Source: Talaromyces rugulosus (taxonomy: Eukaryota > Ascomycota > Eurotiomycetes > Eurotiales > Trichocomaceae). From it: a stretch of 64,000 nucleotides of DNA. The DNA lies in contig NC_049563.1 of NCBI RefSeq assembly GCF_013368755.1, positions 4,278,001 through 4,342,000 on the forward strand. Reading direction: 5' to 3'. The notes below the pieces were generated by a model. It searched no databases and was not told the origin of the DNA. It was given only the letters and a program-made list of their open reading frames with translations. Position numbers and translations under genes: made by a program. Of this stretch, positions 24,224 through 34,741 are shown in pieces (the stretch's first letter is position 1; each line of letters opens with the position of its first letter).

Positions 24224-24892
24224 TGATAGTATAGATTACCTTTGATGGTTTTTAAAGATATACATGATATATATATAGAGAGATAGATGGTCAGAATATA
24301 CAACAGATCTGGATGGGGCCGGATCCATCAATCGAGAAATGTCAAATCGGATGTCGTCGAACGTTATCTATACATAGTCGCGGAAATAGCGTGGCGATCT
24401 GAATCTGTAATGAACCATCTGTGTATATATAAACACTGCCCTATCCTTGACAGTTATAGAGTAGTTAACTGGCTGGTTGGCTCAACTATTGTATTCGATG
24501 TTGTCGATTAATTGACGAGTGTTGATGTCGACGGAAAATCCAATGCTACGTCATTGATCCCCTCCGTGGCCAACCAATCAGGCTGGCCCGAGGCATCACA
24601 TACCAACTACATAATACTTCCAGCAAAAAAAAGAAGAAAAAACCAAGTATATATATTGTTTTTCAACACTCGCTACAATGCTAAAGAGGCTAATAAATAC
24701 AAACGAGAACAATCAAGAATAAAAAGAATAAAAAGAACTCTCAAAAATTACAAGATTTCCCTGCGCCAACCCTCCACCAATTCATGGCACACCGGAAAAA
24801 CAAAAGTCATGGATTAAGTCGATAAAAAAAAAAAAATAAGATAACAGAGAGCATGAGTGGGGGGAGAAGGGGAAATAAAAGGGAACAGGCTT
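24224..24892. other. Intergenic stretch between Pol4-type polymerase and flippase
   Basis: It holds the 5' side of the polymerase gene and the 3' side of the flippase gene. It is AT-rich with a TATATATATA run at about 24,268-24,279. I see no gene. Confidence 0.4.
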
Positions 24893-27800
24893 TTATTGCA
24901 GTGGTCGTGAGCTGCCCATCTCACCATAGCGGCCACGGCTTTTGGTCGTATCGTACGCATTCACGATTCTCATTTGTTGTCCACCTTCATCAGCCTGGCT
25001 GAATGCGTAGCCACGCTGTTTGCGCATACGTTGCACTTGGCGGACCTTGCGGATGGCCTTTTGGAACTGTTCCATTCGCGGTCGGTAGTCTTGGACATTG
25101 TACTTTTGGATCTCCTGTACGTGGTGGTACGACTGAGGGTAGTACATGCGCTTCACATACTTCCACGAAAAGTCGCGGAGTAGGCAAACGGCAGGTAGCA
25201 ATAACGCCATCAGGTAGAACTGGGGTATCGAGAACACGACGGGGATAATACCGTAGTATTCTTCTGAAAACCCGAGAGCGGGTGCGGCGTAACCATACGC
25301 GGGAAGGAAGATGAACCACAGCAGAAGAGAGCCAGGAATGGCCATGACGTGGTACTTGGTCCAAATATTGGTGATGAGAGATGCCTTGCCAAGCACCGTT
25401 ACAAGAACGGCAGTGTACATGGAAGTACCCCAAACCCAATGTCCTGTAACCATGCCGTTCTGCTCTTTGAGGTCGTTATAGAAAACCCCCTCGCCGATGA
25501 TATAAGCAAGGAGGGAGTGGTAAAAGCCATTGAGAATCCAAGACCAGAAGCTTGATATCTTGAAAAACTCTCCCTTCTGCCCGAGTTTGTAGAGCTGTGG
25601 ATACCGATCCAACAACCTAGCCGAAATGAACTGATCCACGATACCGAGAACAAACGGAGGGAACACGGTGAAGATGACATTGTAGAAGGACAAGGTCCAT
25701 GATTCGTAAATGACCTCTCCAGAAAAGGCATTTTGGAAGGCGTACTGTGATTTGTATGTTAGTATTCGGGGTTTACACAGCATCAGACCATACTACTCAC
25801 CCAGAATTGTGTCATGTTCAACGCAATGTTTTTGTAGAAAGAGAACAGAATGACTCGACTGATACGATGGTATGCCCACGAACCATGAACAAGGAGCAGT
25901 TTACGCAAGAAACGGAACTGAGCAATGGACACGTCGGCGGCTCGCGCAGCTTGGAGACCTTCGACACCACTGATACCAACTCCTACATGAGCTGCCTGGA
26001 TCATGGATACATCGTTGGCACCATCCCCAATAGCAAGAAGAAGGGATTTTAGATGACGCTTGACAAGCTTGACGACGAGGGCTTTTTGAAGAGGCGAAAC
26101 ACGGCTGGAACGAGTTAGAAAAATAGAACCGAATGAGGCAATGCCTTTTACTTACCAGCAAACAACTGCTTTGCACGAAATGGCCAAATCTAAGAAAAGC
26201 TTCTCCATATCCTTCTCCAAAGCAAAGGTCAATGATTTTCCATCGATGACGAGTGCAAGTTGCTCGACTTCGCCTCCAGACGCAAGTTGGCTCTGGACTG
26301 CTTGAAGTTTCTTCGAGAGGTCCTCTTTCGTAGCAGCTGCATTTTCTTGGTTCACGATGAGCAATGTCATGTCTTCCGAAATAAGCTTGCAGGACATTCC
26401 AATGTTGATTGCGGTCTCTTGTCGGTCACCAGTCAACACCCAAACCTTGATACCAGCTTGCTGCAGGGTGTGGATCGTTTCAGGAACACCATCTTGCAGC
26501 CTGTCTTCAATAGCTGTTGCACCGAGAAGAAAGAAATCTTTTTCGATGAGTTCAGACGCTTTGTCCAGTTCATCCTGCCGGTTACCGCCGACAGTGGTGG
26601 CTGCATTTTCGTGGATCTGGATCCATTGTTGGTATTCGTCCTCTGGGACTTCGCGCATCGCCAAACACAGCGTCCGCAATCCGTCAGAAGCGTACTCTTC
26701 CAAATGCTGCAAAGTTGCCTCGACGCTTGGGTTGTCCGGGTGCAAGCGTTCTAAGATCACCGTATCGGCACCCTTGCAGTAAACCCTGACTTTGCCATCT
26801 GGGCATCGGTAGATCGTCGACATTCGTTTTCTCGTCGAGTTGAATTCACACACTGCCAACAGTTCATATTCGTACTCTTGTCCATCCACCACAATCTGCA
26901 CAGCCCGAGGCTTTCGATTTGTGAATTGGTATCCAAGCTCGACAGCCCCTTCTACTAGCGCCCCCTCATCGGGAGATGCGGCTTGATACTTGATCTCGCC
27001 AGGTTTATCGTCTCGCCTCTCAGGAATGACGGTATGGCAAGTTGCAAGCAGAGTAAGAAAGTGGTGGATAGCTGACTGCGTCGGGTGAGACTTTAGGTTT
27101 TCTTGCATTTGCTTGTAGTCGTAAATGCCACCTTCCTCGCCCTCTAACGCCCTCCGGTCCTCTGGAATCTCGCCTGCATATTGAATACCACCGATCGAGC
27201 ACTGTTTGAACTCCATCATATTGCAGGTCAAGGTGCCCGTTTTGTCGGAAAAGATGTATTCAATCTGGCCAAGTTCTTCAACGAGAGACGACGTGCGGCA
27301 TGTAGCTGGCGTGTCAGTTTTGTCATAGTACATATCCAGATCGGAGTTGATTAGGAAAGCCTGGAAGTATTTGACAATTTCAATCGTGACGAACAGTGAA
27401 ATGGGAACCAAGTTGGAGAACAGAACCCAATTGGTGGCGATGTCCATGAAGAATTGCTTCACAACTTGGTAGTTGCCGTAATCCAAGTAGGCCAGTTTGT
27501 TACCCCAAGTTTTACGAATAATCAAGTCACCCACCGAAGTAATCACACTAAGGCCTATAAGGATTGCAACCAGCATCAAAATTTGCAGGTTCACAGCATG
27601 CTCGACCGCAGTTCGCTTGATAGGGGTAGCCGTGGCATTTCGCATTAGTTTCGTCTCGTGACCAGTGAAGACAACAATTCCGTGAATCCAAGGCGTGTTG
27701 CGGAGCGTTGCGCCACGAAGAAGTAGCTGTTCCGGCGTTATCGGAAGTTCCTTTTCACCTCCTCCAGCGTGCATTGTCAAGGTGGCCTCGTAGGTGTAGA

Positions 27801-29067
27801 GGCTGCTGTTAGGTTGTTCGGACTTCATTCGCCCACTCAACCTACTCATGTCACTGGGGTTAACCAAATGAGATGTTTCCGGAATAGCCTGCTTGATTTT
27901 GAGATTCGTTTCTCCGTCTAAATTGGCGGTTTCGATATAGCACAGACCCTCGGGTTCGGAACTAGCCAACAGCACGAGATCCGCCGGGAAAGGTTCCTCG
28001 GAATGGACACGAACAATATCACCCACAGAGACATCAAGCCATTTTTGTTCTTGAAATTGAGATCCCTTGAGAATTGATGTTTTGGCCGTATTGAGTGAAT
28101 TATCCGAACTCCGTCGTTTGTAATCTTCAACCAACTCCTTGATAGCCGAAACCAACAAGACAATACCGAGTGGGACAATGGTGGTGTATCTATTAGTGGG
28201 GGTAACGTTAGGAATTTGTTGCAAAGCGGCGGTGAATAAGAAGAACAAGTTGGCGTATTTGGAAAACTGTTCGTAGAGGAATTTGGGAAGAAACGTGACG
28301 ACGTTGTATTTGGCGGTCGAAATGTGGTTGTCGACAAATTTCTGAGTGGAATTGGCAGGCGCATTGTTGAGCATGATATTCCGCGGGCCCAACGTTGCTG
28401 GATCGACTTTCTTTCTGCCGAACTTGAAGCTCGAAGGCGTGAAGCCTTTCTTTTTGGTCGTTCGGGAACCGGCATCTCCTTCAGACCTTGTATTCCTAGC
28501 GCCAGCCTCTGTCAGTGGCAAGTCCATCTCTGAGTACTCCGAGCCCATGCCGAGCATGTTCTTTGCTTTGCCCATTAGCCCGCCGCCGAGACCCAGAATA
28601 CTATTCCGTTGGTGCTGTTGACGAACGTGGCCCGACGAGATGTTGTCGTCGTCTAGGTCGTTGTAATAGCCATGCGTGTGCTCATCTTCGTAGTCGTCCA
28701 CATCCGAGTATCGTTGGAAATTGTCCAAGCCAGAAGACTGCGAGTACGTGCGGTGTGCTGGGGCGCCGGCCAGGTACGGATCGCTTTCTGAGGGACCGAG
28801 ATGCATTCTCGAGCCCGGATGCGCATTTCCAGCGGCGGCCGCATTTCGAGCTCGGGCGCCGACAAAATCATCGTACGAGACGGACGGTCGAGGCTGCTCG
28901 GAATCATCGATGTTGTATTGCTCCAGCAGTCGGTCGTCGTTCACTGGCGGGCGCTGGCCGGTGTTGTAAACGGACGGATGGTGGTTGTTGTTGTTTTCCT
29001 CGAGGCCGAGTAGGTCGTCATCGCGGCCAGCGCCTCCTCCTTCTCCAGGAGGCCTTCCGCTGGCCAT
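24893..29067 (-). CDS. DRS2: Phospholipid-transporting P4-type ATPase, Drs2 type
   Basis: Trans-Golgi/plasma-membrane lipid flippase that moves aminophospholipids to the cytosolic leaflet. Three exons: one from 29067 to about 26,149, one from about 26,104 to 25,800, and one from about 25,745 to 24,893, joined in frame as [16 protein letters not shown] and MTQFW-YAFQNAF. A disordered N-terminus of about 215 aa precedes the first membrane pair. Visible landmarks are the GETNLK actuator motif, PISLFVTIE in TM4, the phosphorylation motif DKTGTLT (Asp near residue 607), KGAD nucleotide binding, GDRQETA and [11 protein letters not shown] hinge motifs, and the SFYKN TM5 start. The C-terminal tail is basic, as expected for Drs2 autoregulation. 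It should work with a Cdc50 subunit, which is not in this window. Drs2 rather than Dnf1 is inferred from overall similarity. Confidence 0.93.
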
Positions 29068-29953
29068 CGTCGTCTTGTGAGAGGACGAACAGCCTCCGGG
29101 GATGTTGTAGGCGGGGGGGAAAAGGGTCAGAGGAACCCCTGAAGCATTGGCCGAAAAGCGAGGTGTTTACGCGACAGGCGGTATGCTGAAGGGAGGGCGA
29201 GTTGGCCGGGACGCAGGCACGAAGCGAACGAGAGGTGGCAGCACACAGGCCGGGGTGGTTGATGCAAGATGCTGGACGATGGAGAATTTTCGGAGTCAAG
29301 CAGCAGCTCTGTCTCGACACTTGGAGACTCGCAGCTCACCAAGATGGTTAGTTGGGGACTGGTTCTGCCACTAAGGCCGGCGCCTGGAGACGGTGTCTTG
29401 CCCACGCAGCCAATCACCCGCTGCAGGGAGCGCAGGCGGGCCTCAGCCACTGTGTCCGTGTCACTACGTATTAATTATTCTAATTTACACTTTTAAAATG
29501 CAGAATACCGCTGCCTGGCAGGATCAGCATTGGACACTCGATGGTTTATTTTAAATATTCATGTTGCTTACGATGCGCTCTTCTGTACGCTCTACTATGC
29601 GCCCACTCGCTGTGTGGTATACTTGCTATTTTCGGCCGTTATATACATTCAAATGATAGCGCATTCAGGGCTGCTTCCAGTACAGCGCGGAATACTTTAC
29701 ACGAGTATGCATTTTGCCTCGTGCTTTCACAGCTCAGTCACTGTCCTCTCGTCCCTGGCTGCACGAAAAAAAAAATCCAATCATGGGCGTGGAATGGAGG
29801 GGCGATGCATGTTGGTGAAACCGCTCCAAAACAGGACAAGGCCGGTGGCTGTGTATACTGACCGTGTTGAACACCCGATGTGCCACGCTGGTCCTAGTGT
29901 TATGCAATCTATGCACGCCTGATACGTAGTTTTTACGATGCACGAGTTTCATC
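29068..29953. other. Gene-free stretch upstream of the flippase
   Basis: Promoter and 5' UTR of the flippase gene on its left side, and the downstream region of the exosome gene on its right. I see no gene. Confidence 0.4.
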
Positions 29954-30952
29954 TCATCCTTCTCTGTCATTCTCAGCACTGGCTTCCACCGCGCGGTTCT
30001 GTTTTGCGCGTCTGGCCAAATCAACCTCGAGTGTTTTGCTGATAACCCCGTTGATCTCCCGCACTTTCTGCAATGCGAGACCCGTCTTGTTGATCACTTC
30101 GATGGCATTGACGGGGCTTCCTGCAGACTTGTAGACCGCACATGTTTCACCCGCGTTGTTCAGGGCTATAATCAGGTCCCCCTCGGATGCTTGCTCCTCT
30201 TTGCGTGTCGCGTCCAATATGAGGATTTTCCCTTCGTGGAATGTTTGGAATGTGATTGCCAGCGGCTTGTGCGTAATGTTGAGTGGCACCGGCACCCGCT
30301 CGTCCAGACTGAATACCGTAACCTGTCCCTCTTTGACTTCGATATCCGGACGACGGAAATGCTGCAAGCCCGTCATGATGCCAATGCAGGCACTGTCTAT
30401 AAGATTTCCATCGAATTCCGTCACATGTACGTCGGCTCGGATATGCCAGCAGCTCTTTCCTTTCAAAATGCACAAAGACTCTGTATCTAGCGCGTTGGAG
30501 TGACGAATAACACGGTCAAGTACCCGCGATACATACGTCTCGAGTTCGGTTTGGCTGTCCATCAATTAGCAGACTGATGAAACGTATCGTAAAATCTAGT
30601 CATACCGTAAATTCTCCCAAGCTGGAGACCCCATTGTTGTAAGCTCTAAAGCGATCAGAAAGAGGCCGTCCGCCTGGCGGTCATCGCGGGGTTTCGAGAC
30701 TTCGGCAGATATTCGCACAACCAGGCTGTTAAGGGGAAATTTTTAGTGTCAAGAATTTCAAGAAGAAGAAAAGAGATGAAGGACCAACCTTGTTTGCCCA
30801 AGCCTGACTTTGACGTGCCCATATTCCTCGCCAAACGATATCGATAGAGGGCGAAACGAATTGGTGTCTCTCCCGTCTAGACGGACATTTTGGAGCAGAG
30901 CCTCGAGGATAAAGTCGCGTTCTGCGACTGACAGCGCCGTCTCTTTCGACAT
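29954..30952 (-). CDS. RRP45: Exosome complex subunit Rrp45 (RNase PH-like)
   Basis: Structural subunit of the RNA exosome hexameric ring, acting in nuclear and cytoplasmic 3'-5' RNA processing. Three exons: one from 30952 to about 30,789, one of about 120 nt (30,606-30,726), and one from about 30,553 to 29,954. The protein begins MSKETALSVAERDFILEALL, then RLDGRDTNSFRPLSISFG, GHVKVRLGQT-R-LVVRISAEVSKPRDD, matching the RNase PH fold of Rrp45. The last exon has RADVHVTEFDGNLIDSACI and the LLLDATRKEE-like KILILDATRKEEQASEGDL. Length, about 293 aa, is normal. The ATG at 30952 is chosen over an upstream one at 31021 because homologous N-termini start at this point. It is divergent from Cwc15, sharing a 239-bp promoter region. 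Confidence 0.9.
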
Positions 30953-31191
30953 TGCTTCAAATGACCGTCGGAGTAAGTCAATCGAGGTTAACTTCAAGGT
31001 AAAAACTTCATGCAACTTCATTCAAGCTTCCGCCAAAAAAAGAAACCTTTTGGCGGCAGATCAATGACGCTCCTTGCTTGGTGGCCAATCATCCGAAGGC
31101 GGTCAACCACCCACCTCTTCTCTTGCCCGCGCAGAACTTCGACATTTGAACGACTTCACAAACGAAACATTCATTTCACCCGCGTTTCAAG
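30953..31191. promoter_or_regulatory. Short divergent promoter region between Rrp45 and Cwc15
   Basis: Only 239 bp separate the two start codons, so both promoters and 5' UTRs must lie here. No TATA box stands out. Confidence 0.6.
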
Positions 31192-32280
31192 ATGACTACA
31201 GGTATGTTTTTAAATGTCAATTTGTATTCTTGTGTACTTCCACTAACGACTTGCAGCACATCGCCCCACGTTTGATCCCGTACGTCAAAAGAGTCAACCG
31301 AACCCAAAACGCATGTCGCGACTGACCAAAGCAATGAATAGGCCCAAGGCAAAGAGGCCCTGCGTGGCCCAGCCTACCACCAACGCCTTCTCCCTGCTTA
31401 CATGCACCTCAAAGTTCGGTACGGACATGAATATCTCATCTCAAAAATGCCAGGCAACTAACGGATTACCAGTCAACCCGGCCAGGGCGGCGATGCAGAT
31501 GGACCACGGGATATGAGAGCCGAGCTTTTGGCCGCCGAAGCCGCACACTTTGCAAAGACCAAGGGCGGCGTCCAGGACGAATCGCCTGTCGAGCCTACTG
31601 CCTCCAACCGTAAACGGGAGCTCGAAGACAATGTGCAAGAGAACCTCGACGAAGAAGACATGGAAGCAAAACGGCGGCGGGTTTTGGAAGAGACGCGCGA
31701 TATAGATGCAGATTCGGTGGGATCGGACAGTGAAAGTAGCGAAGAAGAGAGGTTCGTTACTTTTTTTGCTGGGAAACTGTCTTGACAAAACTGACACCAC
31801 ATCTAGTGATGACGAAGAGGACGAAGCTGCGGAGCTGATGCGAGAACTCGAGAAGATCAAAAAGGAGAGACAAGAACAGAAAGAGAAAGAGGTATGTTTT
31901 ACCTATTGCTAGTTTGTGGGGGTATCTTCTCATGAGAATATAATTATAGGAACTCGCGCGTCAAGCCGAAGAACAAGAGCAACGGGAATACGACATTGCC
32001 CGCGGAAACCCATTACTGAACGCTCAGGACTTTAACATGAAACGCCGATGGGACGACGACGTTGTCTTCAAGAACCAGGCCCGCGGTACCGAAGGCAAAC
32101 AGAATCCGGAATTCGTCAACGTTAGTCTCTACCGGTCCTGCACAAAAGTCCTTGCTAATGAAATTATAGGATCTCTTGCGGTCCGACTTTCACAGACGAT
32201 TTATGGTATGTTTAACCCTTTTTGGGGGGGGGGGGGTAAATTCTAAGCTAATCTTGGTATAGTCAAAATACGTGCGATAG
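31192..32280 (+). CDS. CWC15: Pre-mRNA splicing factor Cwc15
   Basis: Small component of the Prp19-associated (NTC-related) spliceosome. The gene is split into many small exons; the first three are 31192-31201 (10 nt), 31257-31279 (23 nt) and 31342-31418 (77 nt), and the last is TCAAAATACGTGCGATAG ending at 32280. The joined protein starts [18 protein letters not shown], then [19 protein letters not shown], the Cwc15 N-terminal signature. An acidic middle with long charged helices ([19 protein letters not shown]) follows. It ends [25 protein letters not shown] and [17 protein letters not shown], which is the conserved C-terminus of the family. The last intron contains a 13-nt poly-G run. All junctions are GT-AG and in frame. 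Confidence 0.93.
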
Positions 32281-32585
32281 TCCATATCAGCGCAGCGTTA
32301 TTTGCAGTGGAGTTTGGCGTCTTTACTATTTTTCACGCAGTAAATTATACGGACATAGACACTTTGTACCGCGTCTCTTATTGGAACCATGATATTTAAA
32401 GCGTTTTTTAATAAAAATAAATATTTAACATACAGTACCATGAGCTTGATATCAAATACCCACCGCCCTACATACCGCCTTATCTTTGTGCCGGCAATAA
32501 CGACCCACCTCTCTCTCCTTCAACTGTAGCTCTATAGACTTGAATCGCTTTTGTATCACACATCCTATATCGCATACTCGGAACA
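32281..32585. other. Intergenic stretch between Cwc15 and Med22
   Basis: AT-rich around 32,395-32,430. It should hold the Cwc15 terminator and the Med22 promoter. No gene seen. Confidence 0.4.
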
Positions 32586-33157
32586 ATGGATTCCCAAGCG
32601 ACAAGCAAAGCTCTACACAGTATGTCCCCATAACAAACGGAATCCCTCTCTCTGTGTTTGTATGAATAAAAAAAAAGCTAATCAATCCTGACCCGACAAA
32701 GACCGCATCAACACCAATGTCACGCAATTACTGCAACGATTCGAGAACATAATTGCGCCTGCCAAGGTACATCTCTTTTTTATAGACAGCAGAACCCGGA
32801 AGACAACAGGATATCTAACTGGGGATACCAGGTTGAAACGCCAGATAACACATACACTGCCGTCGGAACGTACAATCTCAATGTGGAAGCTACAGCTCTG
32901 GTGAGCACACACCCCCCATCACCTCTATAACAAATATTTACCCAGTCTAATGAAAAAGAAAACAGACCCGCGCCGCAGAAGACATGCTCTCCCTCACACG
33001 CCTCATGAAAGAAGTCTGGCTCTTCGAAAAACTCAACACGGTCGGCGAGGACGAGCACGAGACAAGGCGAAACAAAAAACTTGACGAGGATGCGAGCGCT
33101 GTGCAAGAGGCAGTAGAGGAGGAGCTTGCGAGGGGGTCGAATGGGAGGACAAAGTGA
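32586..33157 (+). CDS. MED22: Mediator complex subunit 22 (Med22/Srb6)
   Basis: Head-module subunit of the RNA polymerase II mediator. Four exons: the first is 32586-32619 or so (MDSQATSKALH), then HNRINTNVTQLLQRFENIIAPAK, VETPDNTYTAVGTYNLNVEATAL, and TRAAEDMLSLTRLMKEVWLFEKL up to the stop at 33155-33157. The RIN-NV-QLL-RF-NII pattern, the conserved LNVEA and the LT--LKE-WL--KL helix are the Med22 signature. The protein is about 120 aa, matching fungal homologues. The tail is charged and ends GSNGRTK. Frame is kept across every GT-AG intron I assigned. Confidence 0.88.
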
Positions 33158-33750
33158 TATATATATATTCATACATTCACATCACCTTTTATTTTTGTGG
33201 TTTTTGGCAAAGGCGTTGGTGGGTTATATATGGCACTTGAGTTTGGTGAGGCGTTTTATGGGTTGTACATACAATGTCAATACGAGTTAGAGCGATATTG
33301 AGTTATATGGGTCATATATCTATAGACTGAGTGACATCAATCGATGGTAGATGAAGCGCTGTATAAAATTGTAGGGACCTTTATCTTATCAGTATCAAGT
33401 AATCAACCCCGCGGCCGAACGTGTCTCTCTCTCAACTCATAACAAACAGTCTTTTGAAAAGTCAACAAGGCATAAGTTATTTCAACTTGACAAGTGCTCA
33501 ATAATAGAAACACCACAATACTCAAAAATCACCCAGCTCATCAGGCCCGCCCCACGATATAACCAAGTAACGCGTGCGCGTGTTGATTCAGAGCGTGACC
33601 GCGTTTCTCAACGAAAAGTTTCCCGCAAGCAGAAAAACAGCAACAAGGCCACCCGAAAGAAACTGGAATATCTCTTTGACTTCATCTCGAAAAGGGTACA
33701 CACACATACACACACACATACACAAAAGAAAGATTCTCAGGATCAAAGAA
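33158..33750. other. Intergenic stretch upstream of dihydrofolate reductase
   Basis: It contains a CACACATA-type tandem stretch at about 33,698-33,724 immediately before the start codon of the reductase gene. No gene seen. Confidence 0.4.
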
Positions 33751-34533
33751 ATGTCTCAACCCTCCACACCAATGCCATCCCTACGCAATCCGCTCACGCT
33801 CATCGTCGCGACAACCCCAGTCACATCTACTCAAACAGGGACGACAAAAAGAACCCTTCTCGGCATCGGCAAGAATGGCACCTTACCCTGGCCACGCATC
33901 AAATCCGACATGAACTTTTTCGCGCGCGTGACGACACGGAGTCCAGAAACAAAACTCAACGCGATGATCATGGGTCGAAAGACGTATTATTCAGTACCAA
34001 AATCTCTGAGACCGCTCAAGGATCGATTAAACGTGGTGGTTACGCGAGATGCCACGGGGAGCGTCAAGGATGAAGTTGAAAAGGATGTTGCGCGACAGAA
34101 AGAGAAAGATGCCGAGAAGGGAGGAGACAAAAAACTACCTCAACGCGATGCGCTTGTCTCGGGCGGACTGGAGGATGCGCTTACTGCGCTTGCACAGAGA
34201 TCTACTGGCGATGATGTTGAGAATGTCTTTGTGATTGGCGGTGGCGAGATATATGCTTCTTCTCTACGGCTTTCTGGTGCGTTTGGAGCAGGATTGAGGA
34301 TTCTAATGACTCGAGTAGTCAAGAAACAGATTGCCTCTGGCGAAAAAGATGATGGGGAGTTTGATTGTGATACGTTTTTCCCGCTTTCGGATGACGATTT
34401 GAATGATGCTGAGAAATGGCGAGAGGCTAGTGCTGCAGAAGTCTCGCGCTGGGTTGGAGAGGAGGTTTCTCCGGACTGGACTGATGATGGCGATGTTTCT
34501 ATCAAGGTGGTTGGATATGAGAGGTTATCTTGA
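33751..34533 (+). CDS. Dihydrofolate reductase
   Basis: Reduces dihydrofolate to tetrahydrofolate with NADPH, needed for thymidylate, purine and methionine synthesis. Single exon of 260 aa from the ATG at 33751. An in-frame upstream ATG at 33574 would add 59 residues unlike any DHFR, so it is rejected. Visible family features are LTLIVATTP, GIGKNGTLPWPRIKSDMNFF (the Trp-Pro and the acidic Asp that protonates substrate), NAMIMGRKTYYSVPKSLRPLKDRLNVVVTR, and VFVIGGGEIYASSL. An insert of about 40 charged residues (DEVEKDVARQKEKDAEKGG) lies between the NADPH-binding Arg and the SGGLEDAL helix, and another before the C-terminus, which explains the larger size than bacterial enzymes. Confidence 0.95.
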   Translation: MSQPSTPMPSLRNPLTLIVATTPVTSTQTGTTKRTLLGIGKNGTLPWPRIKSDMNFFARVTTRSPETKLNAMIMGRKTYYSVPKSLRPLKDRLNVVVTRDATGSVKDEVEKDVARQKEKDAEKGGDKKLPQRDALVSGGLEDALTALAQRSTGDDVENVFVIGGGEIYASSLRLSGAFGAGLRILMTRVVKKQIASGEKDDGEFDCDTFFPLSDDDLNDAEKWREASAAEVSRWVGEEVSPDWTDDGDVSIKVVGYERLS

Positions 34534-34741
34534 TAAAATGTCTATGGTATATACGGTATAAAGAATATATGTGCATTCAAATTGCCGAAAGGTCTAGTGG
34601 ATGTAAATAAACACTCGCAGCCAACCACAAAAATCAAACAGTGAAAAGGTACAACTTATATATGCAAAAATGCCAAATGTTCAAAACTAGCCCAACGCCT
34701 TCGCTAAATGTGTAAATAGCAATATGAGTCCAAAAATCTGT

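Noticed and set aside
28515..29189. Long plus-strand open frame opposite the flippase N-terminus
   Set aside because: Arg/Cys/Ser-rich translation with no motif; a shadow of the GC-rich disordered N-terminus on the other strand.
33574..33750. N-terminal extension of dihydrofolate reductase from an upstream ATG
   Set aside because: The added sequence is low-complexity and unlike the family; the ATG at 33751 fits.
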